Below are positions 1-5,434 of a stretch of DNA of 6,836 nt, piece after piece. Below the pieces are notes generated by a model, which searched no databases, was not told where the DNA came from, and saw only the letters and a program-made list of their open reading frames with translations. The DNA is taken from positions 1 through 6,836 of the forward strand of contig CAJODX010000056.1 in the NCBI GenBank assembly GCA_905233295.1, in the 5' to 3' direction. The DNA comes from an uncultured Synergistales bacterium. Lineage in GTDB: Bacteria > Synergistota > Synergistia > Synergistales > Aminobacteriaceae. The position numbers were made by a program, and so were the translations under genes. Position 1 is the stretch's first letter. The number at the start of each line of letters is the position of its first letter.

Positions 1-474
1 GAACTGCAAGCCATATGTTTCTTCGGACTTGGCTGTCTTTTCGTGAGACAGAATTTCAAACTTGAAATGTTCGATAAAATTCCCGCGCCGGTTCACTGGA
101 GCATATATCTCATTTTGTTAATCGCGAATATTTTCACAAGAGAACAGCCCGGGCATATGTTAATTCACCGCGTCAACGTCATATACGGGATAATATTCTG
201 GTATTCCTGCGCTACAAGTTTTCAGAGCGGCAAATTAAAAAATTTTCTTGTCGGCTTCTCAGCTTTTAATTTCAGCATATATATTTTTCACGAGAAAACA
301 AGTGAATGTGTGAGAAAATTTTTCGCAAAAATTTTTCCGCTGACAACGGGCTTTCAGTTTTTGCTTTTCGTTTTTGTGCCGATGCTGATAATTCTCTATT
401 GCGTAACGCTCAGCGCGATGCTGAAAAAATATCTTCCGCGCTTCTACGCAATCTTGACGGGCAACAGAAAATGA
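1..474 (+). CDS. Acyltransferase-3-like membrane protein, C-terminal part (5' truncated)
   Basis: The reading frame is open from base 1 to the TGA at 472-474, giving 157 visible codons. The real start lies upstream of the window. A GTG at 43-45 could be read as a start, but it has no ribosome binding site and the frame continues hydrophobic before it, so I treat it as an internal Val codon. Hydrophobic stretches lie at about visible codons 3-14, 33-46, 60-72, 81-94 and 117-139, so this is a multi-pass inner-membrane protein. The segment FSIYIFHE, the late hydrophobic helix and the ending LKKYLPRFYAILTGNRK resemble the C-terminus of acyltransferase-3 (OafA/YrhL-type) proteins, which transfer acyl groups to surface sugars and other extracytoplasmic acceptors. 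The catalytic N-terminal His/Arg motifs are outside the window, so the family call rests on the tail only. Hand-counted samples (about 37-40% GC) are more A/T-rich than the ATPase genes. Nothing links it functionally to the ATPase. Confidence 0.65.
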   Translation, partial: ELQAICFFGLGCLFVRQNFKLEMFDKIPAPVHWSIYLILLIANIFTREQPGHMLIHRVNVIYGIIFWYSCATSFQSGKLKNFLVGFSAFNFSIYIFHEKTSECVRKFFAKIFPLTTGFQFLLFVFVPMLIILYCVTLSAMLKKYLPRFYAILTGNRK

Positions 475-477
475 ACG

Positions 478-489
478 TGAAAATTTTCA
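478..489. repeat. Perfect 12-base palindrome TGAAAATTTTCA
   Basis: This self-complementary 12-mer starts four bases after the stop codon of the upstream gene and about 36 bases before the -35 box of the ATPase promoter. It could be an operator half of a regulated promoter. A/T-rich runs of AAAATTTT type are common in this stretch (for example near 315-340), so it may equally be chance. Confidence 0.35.
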
Positions 490-525
490 GAGCAAGATAT
501 AAAAATGCTCTAACAGAAAATGCGG

Positions 526-553
526 TTGAAGTTCAAAAAAAATTCTATATAAT
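526..553 (+). promoter_or_regulatory. Sigma-70-like promoter of the V-type ATPase operon
   Basis: A TTGAAG box at 526-531 (four of six matches to TTGACA) is followed after a 16-base spacer by a perfect TATAAT at 548-553. The A-rich spacer is typical of strong housekeeping promoters. Transcription would begin at about 560, giving a leader of roughly 64 bases before the first ATPase start codon. It is the only convincing promoter I see, and it lies in the only non-coding gap upstream of the tightly packed operon, so it probably drives all seven visible ATPase genes. The call is from sequence only. Confidence 0.6.
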
Positions 554-565
554 TTAACCTCGTTC

Positions 566-587
566 AGATTTTTTGTTCAAAAAATTT
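566..587. repeat. A/T-rich inverted repeat in the operon leader
   Basis: ATTTTTTG (568-575) and CAAAAAAT (578-585) are exact reverse complements separated by TT. The pairing extends by a G-U and an A-U pair to 566/587. It falls just downstream of the predicted transcription start. The stem is almost entirely A-U, so as RNA it would be weak. It is not a terminator, because it has no GC stem and no U-tract after it. Confidence 0.35.
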
Positions 588-606
588 CACGCATTAATTA
601 AAGAAT

Positions 607-614
607 GGGAGGTG
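607..614 (+). promoter_or_regulatory. Ribosome binding site of the first ATPase gene
   Basis: GGGAGGTG sits nine bases before the ATG at 624. This strong site decides the start. The longer alternative, a TTG at 573-575 that would add 17 residues, has no such site and lies inside the A/T inverted repeat. Confidence 0.75.
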
Positions 615-623
615 AACAAAACA

Positions 624-959
624 ATGGCGGATAACCCTACGATCGCTGAGATTAAAGCCGCTGAAGTTCAAGCTGCCAACGCTGTGCAGAAAGCAAAGGA
701 AGATGCTGCGAAAAAACTCAACAAAGCAGGCGCAGACGCTGAAAATTCTTTGAAGGAAGCACGGCAGAACGCTGCACGTCAGTTCAGAGACAAGATAAAA
801 CGCGCAGAAGAAGCAGCAGAAACAAAAGCAGCAGCAACTCTGTCAAAGCGCGAAGGAGAAGCAAAAGATTTTTACGCGAAGCACAAGGACAAGATCCCGG
901 CTGCGGCTTCATTCATAACGGAAGAGGTGATGAAAAAATATGGGAGTAGCCAGGCTTAA
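624..959 (+). CDS. atpH: V/A-type ATPase subunit H (G-like peripheral stalk)
   Basis: The protein has 111 residues and starts at the ATG behind the GGGAGGTG site. It is probably the peripheral-stalk partner of subunit E, known as AhaH in archaea, NtpF in Enterococcus hirae and G in Thermus. E and H subunits of this family pair as a long right-handed coiled coil that braces the catalytic head against subunit I. Residues about 8-95 are almost continuous charged, Ala-rich helix with many KAKEDAAKK- and KRAEEAAETKAA-type segments. There is no signal peptide or membrane segment, so it is cytoplasmic and membrane-associated through the complex. The C-terminus (IPAAASFITEEVMKKYG) matches the short tail usual in the family, and the length is typical at about 100-115. 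The sequence is low in complexity, so the call leans on its first place in an ntpFIKECGA-type operon. Its last 20 bases overlap the start of the subunit I gene, which suggests translational coupling. Confidence 0.85.
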   Translation: MADNPTIAEIKAAEVQAANAVQKAKEDAAKKLNKAGADAENSLKEARQNAARQFRDKIKRAEEAAETKAAATLSKREGEAKDFYAKHKDKIPAAASFITEEVMKKYGSSQA

Positions 960-2943
960 AAAGGCGGAACTTTATTATCACAAATCCGTTCACGAACAGA
1001 TTGCCGCCGCTTTGCAGGAAACAGGCGCATGTCAGATTATCAGCACGTCCGAAGAAAATATTTCTCGCCCTGCTGAAGTCGAAAATCTTATTTCCTGCAC
1101 TGAAGAAAAGCTCGCCGATGTCCGTTACCTGAACAGGACTTTAACACCGCATTATGTTGATCCGATACCGGCACTCGACAGAATGCTCGGAGAACGTCCT
1201 GAAGCAACGATGGCGGAACTTGAAGAGCTTGCGAAAAACACGGATTTGAAATCGGTCTGCGATGAAGTACGCGCAGTCGAACACGAAACAGGAGAGGTCA
1301 GATTAAAACTCTCAGAGGCAAAATTAAACGATTCGATTTTGTCTTCACTTGCGTTTCTCGATTATCCCCTCTCGATTTTCACTGAAGGAACAAAAACTGT
1401 TACAGCTCTTGCCGGAACAATTAAGCCGGAAAATATCACGGGGCTTAAAACTGCGCTTGGAGATTTTTCAAAACTCGCTCAGGATTCCGAGTTAATCATC
1501 GCGCCTTTCAGCGAGAAAGAAAAGCCTTCGGAAATTTACGCCGCTGTGATTTATTCGCGTTCAGTTGAATCCGAAGTACGCGAAGCATGTTCAAAATGCG
1601 GTCTTTCAGTGATTGAGATTCCTTCTTCATTCACGCTCACGTCAGCGGAGGAAAAGGAAAAAATTTCCGCGTCAATTTCAGAGCTTGAAGCCAAAGAATC
1701 AGCCTTAGCCGCAAAAATGTCGGAGCTTGCAAATGCGAACATGCTGACAGTCCAGAAACTTTCGGACTATTACAACAGCCTTGCAGGACGCTACATCGGT
1801 ACGGCAAAGAGTGATGAGACTGAATGCACAATGCTCACAAAATTCTGGTTGCCTGCGGACAAAGCCGAAGAGATTAAACTCAAAATCGAAGCTATCAGCC
1901 CCGAGATTGATTTAACTCTCGCCGACCCTGCGCCTGACGAAGAGCCGCCTTCATTATTAAACAACGGAAATTTAGTCCGTCCGTTTAATATTCTGACGGA
2001 ACTTTATTCTTCGCCGACTTACAGGGGTATAGACCCGACGCCATTGCTTGCGCCGTTCTTCTGGATTTTCTTTGGAATGTGCCTTGGCGATGCCGGTTAC
2101 GCGCTTGTAGTTTTTGGAGCGATTCTTTACGTTTTCAGAAGATACAAAAAAATTTCTGTCGGCGTTAAAGAATTTATCAGATTATTTTTATTCTGTTCGG
2201 TTTCAACTTTCATTTACGGCGTAATTTCAGGAAGTTTCTTCGGGAATTTCATTGACAGTTTCCTGCCGTTCTTAGTTCCGCTGAAAAATTCTCTGATGCT
2301 TGTTGACCCGATGACGAACCCGATGCAGGTTTTGGGAATTTCGCTTTTACTCGGCGTTATTCACCTTATGTTCGGACTTTTAATCGCGGCTTACGACAAA
2401 CTTCGCCACAAAGAATTTATTGACGCTGTCGGCAATGATATTTCATGGTTTTTGTTAATCGTGGGACTTTGTCTGTTCGGTGCTGCAGCGGGCGGAATGC
2501 TGCCTGAGCATTTTGTTCAGATAGGCGAGGCAATGGCAATTTTAGGAGCTGTGATAATTTTCTTTTACGCCGGAAAAGAGAAAAAGGGAATCATCAGCAA
2601 AATTATTTCGGGATTTCTGGCACTTTACGGTTCAACGTCATATCTCGGAGACATTTTGAGTTACAGCAGACTTTTAGCTCTCGGCTTCGGCTCGGCTGTC
2701 ATCGGAATGGTCATAAACCTTCTCGGCGGTCTTGCAGCTGATATTCCTTACGTCGGCTGGCTTGTTGCTGTTGTCGTAATAGTCGGCGGACATTTGTTCA
2801 GCATCGCGATTAACATACTCGGCTCGTTTGTCCACCCGTTAAGGCTTCAGTATGTTGAATTTTTCGGCAAATTTTATTCGGGCGGCGGCGAAACGTTCAC
2901 CCCGATGACGCTCTCACAGGAATATATAAATGTGAAGGCGTAA
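940..2943 (+). CDS. atpI: V/A-type ATPase subunit I (subunit a, ion half-channel stator)
   Basis: The protein has 667 residues, normal for the family. It begins at the ATG at 940, behind GAGGTG at 924-929; the codon at 931-933 in this frame is a stop, so no longer start exists. The N-terminal half (about 1-340) is cytoplasmic, with coiled-coil stretches near 95-135 and 235-275. It is the platform that holds the E/H stalks. The C-terminal half has seven to eight membrane helices beginning at APFFWIFFGMCLGDAGY (371-387). The motif GDILSYSRLLALGFG carries Arg577, the family's essential arginine, which faces the ring carboxylates. A second conserved block, FVHPLRLQYVEFFGKFYSGGG, carries His633, Arg635 and Glu640. 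Together with the K ring this forms the two ion half-channels in the membrane. The gene overlaps subunit H by 20 bases and is followed by a 47-base gap. All hallmark residues are present and I see no frameshift. Confidence 0.96.
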   Translation: MGVARLKKAELYYHKSVHEQIAAALQETGACQIISTSEENISRPAEVENLISCTEEKLADVRYLNRTLTPHYVDPIPALDRMLGERPEATMAELEELAKNTDLKSVCDEVRAVEHETGEVRLKLSEAKLNDSILSSLAFLDYPLSIFTEGTKTVTALAGTIKPENITGLKTALGDFSKLAQDSELIIAPFSEKEKPSEIYAAVIYSRSVESEVREACSKCGLSVIEIPSSFTLTSAEEKEKISASISELEAKESALAAKMSELANANMLTVQKLSDYYNSLAGRYIGTAKSDETECTMLTKFWLPADKAEEIKLKIEAISPEIDLTLADPAPDEEPPSLLNNGNLVRPFNILTELYSSPTYRGIDPTPLLAPFFWIFFGMCLGDAGYALVVFGAILYVFRRYKKISVGVKEFIRLFLFCSVSTFIYGVISGSFFGNFIDSFLPFLVPLKNSLMLVDPMTNPMQVLGISLLLGVIHLMFGLLIAAYDKLRHKEFIDAVGNDISWFLLIVGLCLFGAAAGGMLPEHFVQIGEAMAILGAVIIFFYAGKEKKGIISKIISGFLALYGSTSYLGDILSYSRLLALGFGSAVIGMVINLLGGLAADIPYVGWLVAVVVIVGGHLFSIAINILGSFVHPLRLQYVEFFGKFYSGGGETFTPMTLSQEYINVKA

Positions 2944-2990
2944 AAGTTTTTTTAATTTAATTTTTTTTCAGAAAGGAAGTAAAAATCATT
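2944..2990 (+). promoter_or_regulatory. T-rich spacer and ribosome binding site before the proteolipid gene
   Basis: This 47-base gap is the largest inside the ATPase operon. It has two T-runs (2947-2953 and 2962-2969) separated by an A/T stretch, then AAAGGAAG at 2972-2979, eleven bases before the ATG at 2991. It contains no GC-rich stem, so it is not a usual terminator. An unstructured U-rich leader just upstream of a ribosome binding site resembles the translation-enhancing leader known for E. coli atpE (the F-type c subunit). A similar role here is inference. Confidence 0.4.
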
Positions 2991-3473
2991 ATGGAAATGT
3001 TAGGACTTTCACTGGCAATGTTAGGAGCAGCTTTGGCAGCAGCTCTTGCAGGAATCGGTTCGGCAATCGGAATCGGTGTTGCAGGCGGAGCGGCGGCAGG
3101 CGTTATGACCGAAGACCCCAACAAATTCGGCTCATGCTTAATTCTTCAGGCTCTTCCCGGAACACAGGGAATTTACGGTCTTCTTATCGCGTTCTTTGTT
3201 CTTAACAAACTCGGACTTCTTGGCGGCGGCGGTGCGCTTGCTGTAACATGGAATCAGGGACTTCAGATTCTCTTTTCATGCCTTCCGATAGCACTTGCAG
3301 GCTGGCAGTCAGCAATCTGGCAGGGCAGGACTTCAGCGGCTTCAATCCAGATGATCTCAAAGAAACCTGAAGCAATGGGAAAAGCAATCATCCTTCCCGC
3401 AATGGTTGAAACATACGCGGTTCTTGCTCTTCTTGTGAGTATATTAATGCTCATGGGAGTACAGGTAGGTTAA
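2991..3473 (+). CDS. atpK: V/A-type ATPase subunit K (c-ring proteolipid, Na+-type)
   Basis: The 160-residue protein forms the rotating membrane ring. It has four membrane helices arranged as two homologous hairpins, at about 5-38 and 46-75 for the first and 86-120 and 128-158 for the second. The segments GIGSAIGIG...EDPNKFG and GWQSAIWQG...KKPEAMG are the matching halves. Only the second hairpin carries the ion-binding carboxylate, Glu140 in AMVETYA. The equivalent site of the first hairpin reads LPGTQG. Aligning by eye to E. hirae NtpK, its Na+ ligands Leu61, Thr64, Gln65, Gln110 and Glu139 fall on Leu55, Thr58, Gln59, Gln111 and Glu140 here, so the whole set is kept. This strongly favours Na+ over H+ as coupling ion, although transport was not tested. 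The ribosome binding site is AAAGGAAG, with a T-rich leader before it. The subunit E gene follows after 19 bases. Confidence 0.97.
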   Translation: MEMLGLSLAMLGAALAAALAGIGSAIGIGVAGGAAAGVMTEDPNKFGSCLILQALPGTQGIYGLLIAFFVLNKLGLLGGGGALAVTWNQGLQILFSCLPIALAGWQSAIWQGRTSAASIQMISKKPEAMGKAIILPAMVETYAVLALLVSILMLMGVQVG

Positions 3474-3492
3474 ACCGGGCAGGTGTTGAGAA

Positions 3493-4071
3493 ATGGCACT
3501 TGCTGATATAAAAAACAAAATCAAAGCCGATTCACAGGCTCAGATTAAAGCAATCGAAGCCGAAAACGACGATAAAGTCCGCGAAATCAGCCGCAAAGTG
3601 AACGCCGAGATTAAAGAAGTTCAGGATTCTTATGCCGTAAGACTTGGCAAGGAAGAACCTGAAGTTTTAAGACGGCGCGAAATCGTTGCAGAACTTGACG
3701 CAAAAAGAATTGACCTTGGTGTTCGCCAGCGTCTTGTCGGTGAAGCGTTTGACGCTGCATTAAAACAGCTCGTTGAACTTGCTCCCGACAAATACGTGAA
3801 GTTCGCCGATAAATTGCTTTCGCAGGCTGTTGCAACGGGCAAAGAAACCGTGTTTGTCGGCAAAAACGAAAAACATTTAGATCAGCGTTGGATTGACGGC
3901 TATAACGCGTCCCATAACACGTCATTGACTCTTTCGGGTGAAAAGTTGCCCATCGCGGGGGGCTTTGTACTCAGAAACGACAAAATCGACACAAACTGCT
4001 CGTGGGAAATGCTGCTGGCTGATTCACGCGCTGACATCGAGACCGAAGTCGTGAAACGGTTGTTTGCGTAA
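3493..4071 (+). CDS. atpE: V/A-type ATPase subunit E (peripheral stalk)
   Basis: The protein has 192 residues, close to the family norm of about 190-200. The ATG at 3493 follows AGGTG at 3481-3485 with a seven-base spacer. Residues about 1-80 are a charged helix (DIKNKIKADSQAQIKAIEAEN and onward) that would coil with subunit H. Residues about 85-192 form the globular head that binds the top of subunit B. The segment GGFVLRNDKIDTNCSWEMLL near residues 156-175 is the conserved signature strand of the family, followed by the usual DSRADIETEVVKRLFA tail. The protein is cytoplasmic and part of the stator that resists rotation. Its TAA stop shares its last base with the ribosome binding site of the subunit C gene, so the two are probably translated in sequence. 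Nothing is missing or odd. In this operon type the symbol atpE means the stalk subunit, not the F-type c subunit. Confidence 0.93.
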   Translation: MALADIKNKIKADSQAQIKAIEAENDDKVREISRKVNAEIKEVQDSYAVRLGKEEPEVLRRREIVAELDAKRIDLGVRQRLVGEAFDAALKQLVELAPDKYVKFADKLLSQAVATGKETVFVGKNEKHLDQRWIDGYNASHNTSLTLSGEKLPIAGGFVLRNDKIDTNCSWEMLLADSRADIETEVVKRLFA

Positions 4072-4078
4072 GGAGGTG
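4071..4078 (+). promoter_or_regulatory. Ribosome binding site fixing the GTG start of subunit C
   Basis: AGGAGGTG is a near-perfect anti-16S match and begins on the last base of the subunit E stop codon. It is five bases before the GTG at 4084. No ATG in this frame has a comparable site, so GTG is the most likely start. Confidence 0.75.
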
Positions 4079-4083
4079 CGGCA

Positions 4084-5088
4084 GTGAGTTATGTCTATAC
4101 CGTAGCTAGATTACGGGGTATGGAGAATCACTTACTGGACTCGGCTTTCTTTTCGCGCCTTATGGACAGCGCAAATATTGATGACGCATTAAAGGCACTC
4201 GGCGAGACTTCATATTCGCAGTGGATTTCGCAGACTGGAACGGCAAATTTTGACAAGGCTATCGACTCTGAAATTTTAGCGGTATGCGACGAATTAAAGA
4301 GTTTTGTTCCTGATAAAGAATTGCTCGATATTTTCAGACTGCCTTACGATTTCCATAACGTGAAAGTTTTGCTGAAAGGCTTGTTCAAAGTCAGGGGCGG
4401 AGAAACTGAAGGACGCCGCTACGATTTGCTTTCAAAACTCGGTACGATTGATACTGAAGAGTTGACAAATGCAATCGAAACTGAAGAATACGGCTTTTTG
4501 CCTTACGGGCTCACTGATTTAATTCCGCAGTGCTGGCAGCTCTGGGACGCAGCGAAAAATGCGCAGGCTGTTGAACTTTTAATAGATCATCAGATGTTCA
4601 GAGCTATGCTTGCGGTTGCTGAAGGCTTGAAAATGCCCGATGTCATTCAGTGGGTGAAATTCAGAATTGATGCCGAAAATTTACGCGCTGCTATAAGACT
4701 TGCACGAATGAAATATGATGCGGGCAAAGCGTTGACGTTCTTTCACGAAGGCGGCACTATCAGACCTGACGATATGGCGAAATTATTGAACGAGCCGCAG
4801 GAAACCTGGAGCAGGATTCTTTCATATACTGACATCGGTGCTGTCTTGAACGCGCTGAATGAACAGGGCGATATGAAAGCGTCATTGACAGACGTGTCGA
4901 AAGCTCTTGATGACTATCTGCTCAAAGTCCTTGAGGACGCAAAATATTCGATGGACGCTCCGGCGAATGTCCTTTTGTTTTTGTTGACAAAAGAAGCCGA
5001 AGCCAGAAATATGCGCGTTGCGCTGGTCTGTGTTGCAGGCGGTCTTGACCGCGAGTTCGGAAGGAGGCTGTTAAGCAATGGCAGATAG
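4084..5088 (+). CDS. atpC: V/A-type ATPase subunit C (subunit d, rotor socket)
   Basis: The protein has 334 residues and a GTG start, and belongs to the AC39/subunit d family. Members sit as a funnel on the proteolipid ring and receive the D/F central shaft, so they pass rotation between head and ring. The N-terminus (SYVYTVARLRGMENHLLDSAFFSRLMD) is typical: the family opens with a Tyr-rich segment and an Arg-containing helix, followed by the DALKALGETSYSQ motif. LPYDFHNVKVLLKG (about residues 86-99) is the most conserved block. It recurs in weaker form as VKFRIDAENLRAAIRLAR (191-208), reflecting the internal repeats of the fold. There are no membrane segments, consistent with a cytoplasmic subunit. 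The C-terminus ends GGLDREFGRRLLSNGR, with the usual E-x-x-N-(I/M)-R element (EARNMRVAL) just before. The last 11 bases overlap the subunit F gene. The family is divergent, but motif order and operon place agree. Confidence 0.93.
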   Translation: MSYVYTVARLRGMENHLLDSAFFSRLMDSANIDDALKALGETSYSQWISQTGTANFDKAIDSEILAVCDELKSFVPDKELLDIFRLPYDFHNVKVLLKGLFKVRGGETEGRRYDLLSKLGTIDTEELTNAIETEEYGFLPYGLTDLIPQCWQLWDAAKNAQAVELLIDHQMFRAMLAVAEGLKMPDVIQWVKFRIDAENLRAAIRLARMKYDAGKALTFFHEGGTIRPDDMAKLLNEPQETWSRILSYTDIGAVLNALNEQGDMKASLTDVSKALDDYLLKVLEDAKYSMDAPANVLLFLLTKEAEARNMRVALVCVAGGLDREFGRRLLSNGR

Positions 5089-5410
5089 CAAACCTATGGC
5101 AGCAATCGGAAGTTACGAAATGGCTTTGCCGTTTCAGGCTGTCGGAGTTAAGAGCGTCATTTTAACGGCTGAAAACAGAAACACATTCGAGTCTGTATTA
5201 GAGCAGTTAGCGCGTGAAGATTACGCCGTAGTCTTTATTCAGGAAGATTTGTTTGTAGAATTTGCAGGCAAAGTCGAGGAAATTAACGATAAATATCAGA
5301 CCAGCGTCCTTCCTGTTCCCGGACCTTCGGGCGCAACGGGTGCAGGGCTTGCTTCAATCAGAGGCAGCGTTGAAAAAGCCGTTGGTATGGATATTTTTGC
5401 AGAAAGATAA
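5078..5410 (+). CDS. atpF: V/A-type ATPase subunit F (central stalk; NtpG-like)
   Basis: The protein has 110 residues, typical for the family at about 100-110. The ATG at 5078 lies inside the end of the subunit C gene, with AAGGAGG at 5061-5067 ten bases upstream, so the two are probably translationally coupled. Subunit F binds subunit D to form the central shaft and tunes ATPase activity in E. hirae and Thermus. The sequence shows the small alternating beta/alpha fold: strand AAIGSYEMALPFQAVGVKSVIL (8-29), helix with FESVLEQLAREDYAVVFIQEDLF (37-59), then LPVPGPSGATGAGLASIRGSVEKAVGMDIF (78-107). The last segment matches the family C-terminus, P-x-P-G-x-x-G-x-x-G followed by a helix and AVG-x-D. 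The protein is cytoplasmic. Its partner D should be encoded after B, beyond the right edge. The name clashes with F-type atpF (subunit b), to which it is unrelated. Confidence 0.93.
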   Translation: MADSKPMAAIGSYEMALPFQAVGVKSVILTAENRNTFESVLEQLAREDYAVVFIQEDLFVEFAGKVEEINDKYQTSVLPVPGPSGATGAGLASIRGSVEKAVGMDIFAER

Positions 5411-5420
5411 ATATGGAGGC

Positions 5421-5425
5421 GGGAG
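5421..5425 (+). promoter_or_regulatory. Ribosome binding site of subunit A
   Basis: GGGAG lies nine bases before the ATG at 5435. A second site, GGAGG at 5415-5419, is 15 bases away and probably too far. An ATG at 5413 is out of frame with the subunit A protein. Confidence 0.6.
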
Positions 5426-5434
5426 ATTATAAAA

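Noticed and set aside
53..68. ATTTCAA / TTGAAAT inverted repeat as an operator
   Set aside because: It lies inside a coding frame, far from any promoter, and is easily explained by local A/T bias.
489..511. Inverted repeat AGAGCA / TGCTCT with an 11-base loop, as a terminator of the upstream gene
   Set aside because: The stem is only six pairs, the loop is long, and there is no T-run after it, so it is not a convincing intrinsic terminator.
306..557. Open frame of 83 codons overlapping the end of the acyltransferase-like gene
   Set aside because: It is an out-of-frame shadow with no ribosome binding site and no recognisable protein features. It also runs through the promoter.
573..623. Longer subunit H starting at TTG 573
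   Set aside because: It has no ribosome binding site, and its 17 extra residues are unlike the family. The ATG at 624 has a strong site at correct spacing.
1551..1831. Two minus-strand open frames inside subunit I
   Set aside because: They lie wholly within a well-supported gene and have no family resemblance or ribosome binding site.
2914..2953. TCACA / TGTGA stem near the end of the subunit I gene followed by a T-run, as an attenuator
   Set aside because: The stem is five pairs with a 12-base loop and the T-run begins 11 bases after it. The geometry does not fit an intrinsic terminator.
3202..3925. Four minus-strand open frames across subunits K and E
   Set aside because: They are antisense shadows of conserved genes. 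Their Arg/Ser/Cys-rich translations look like reverse-frame noise.
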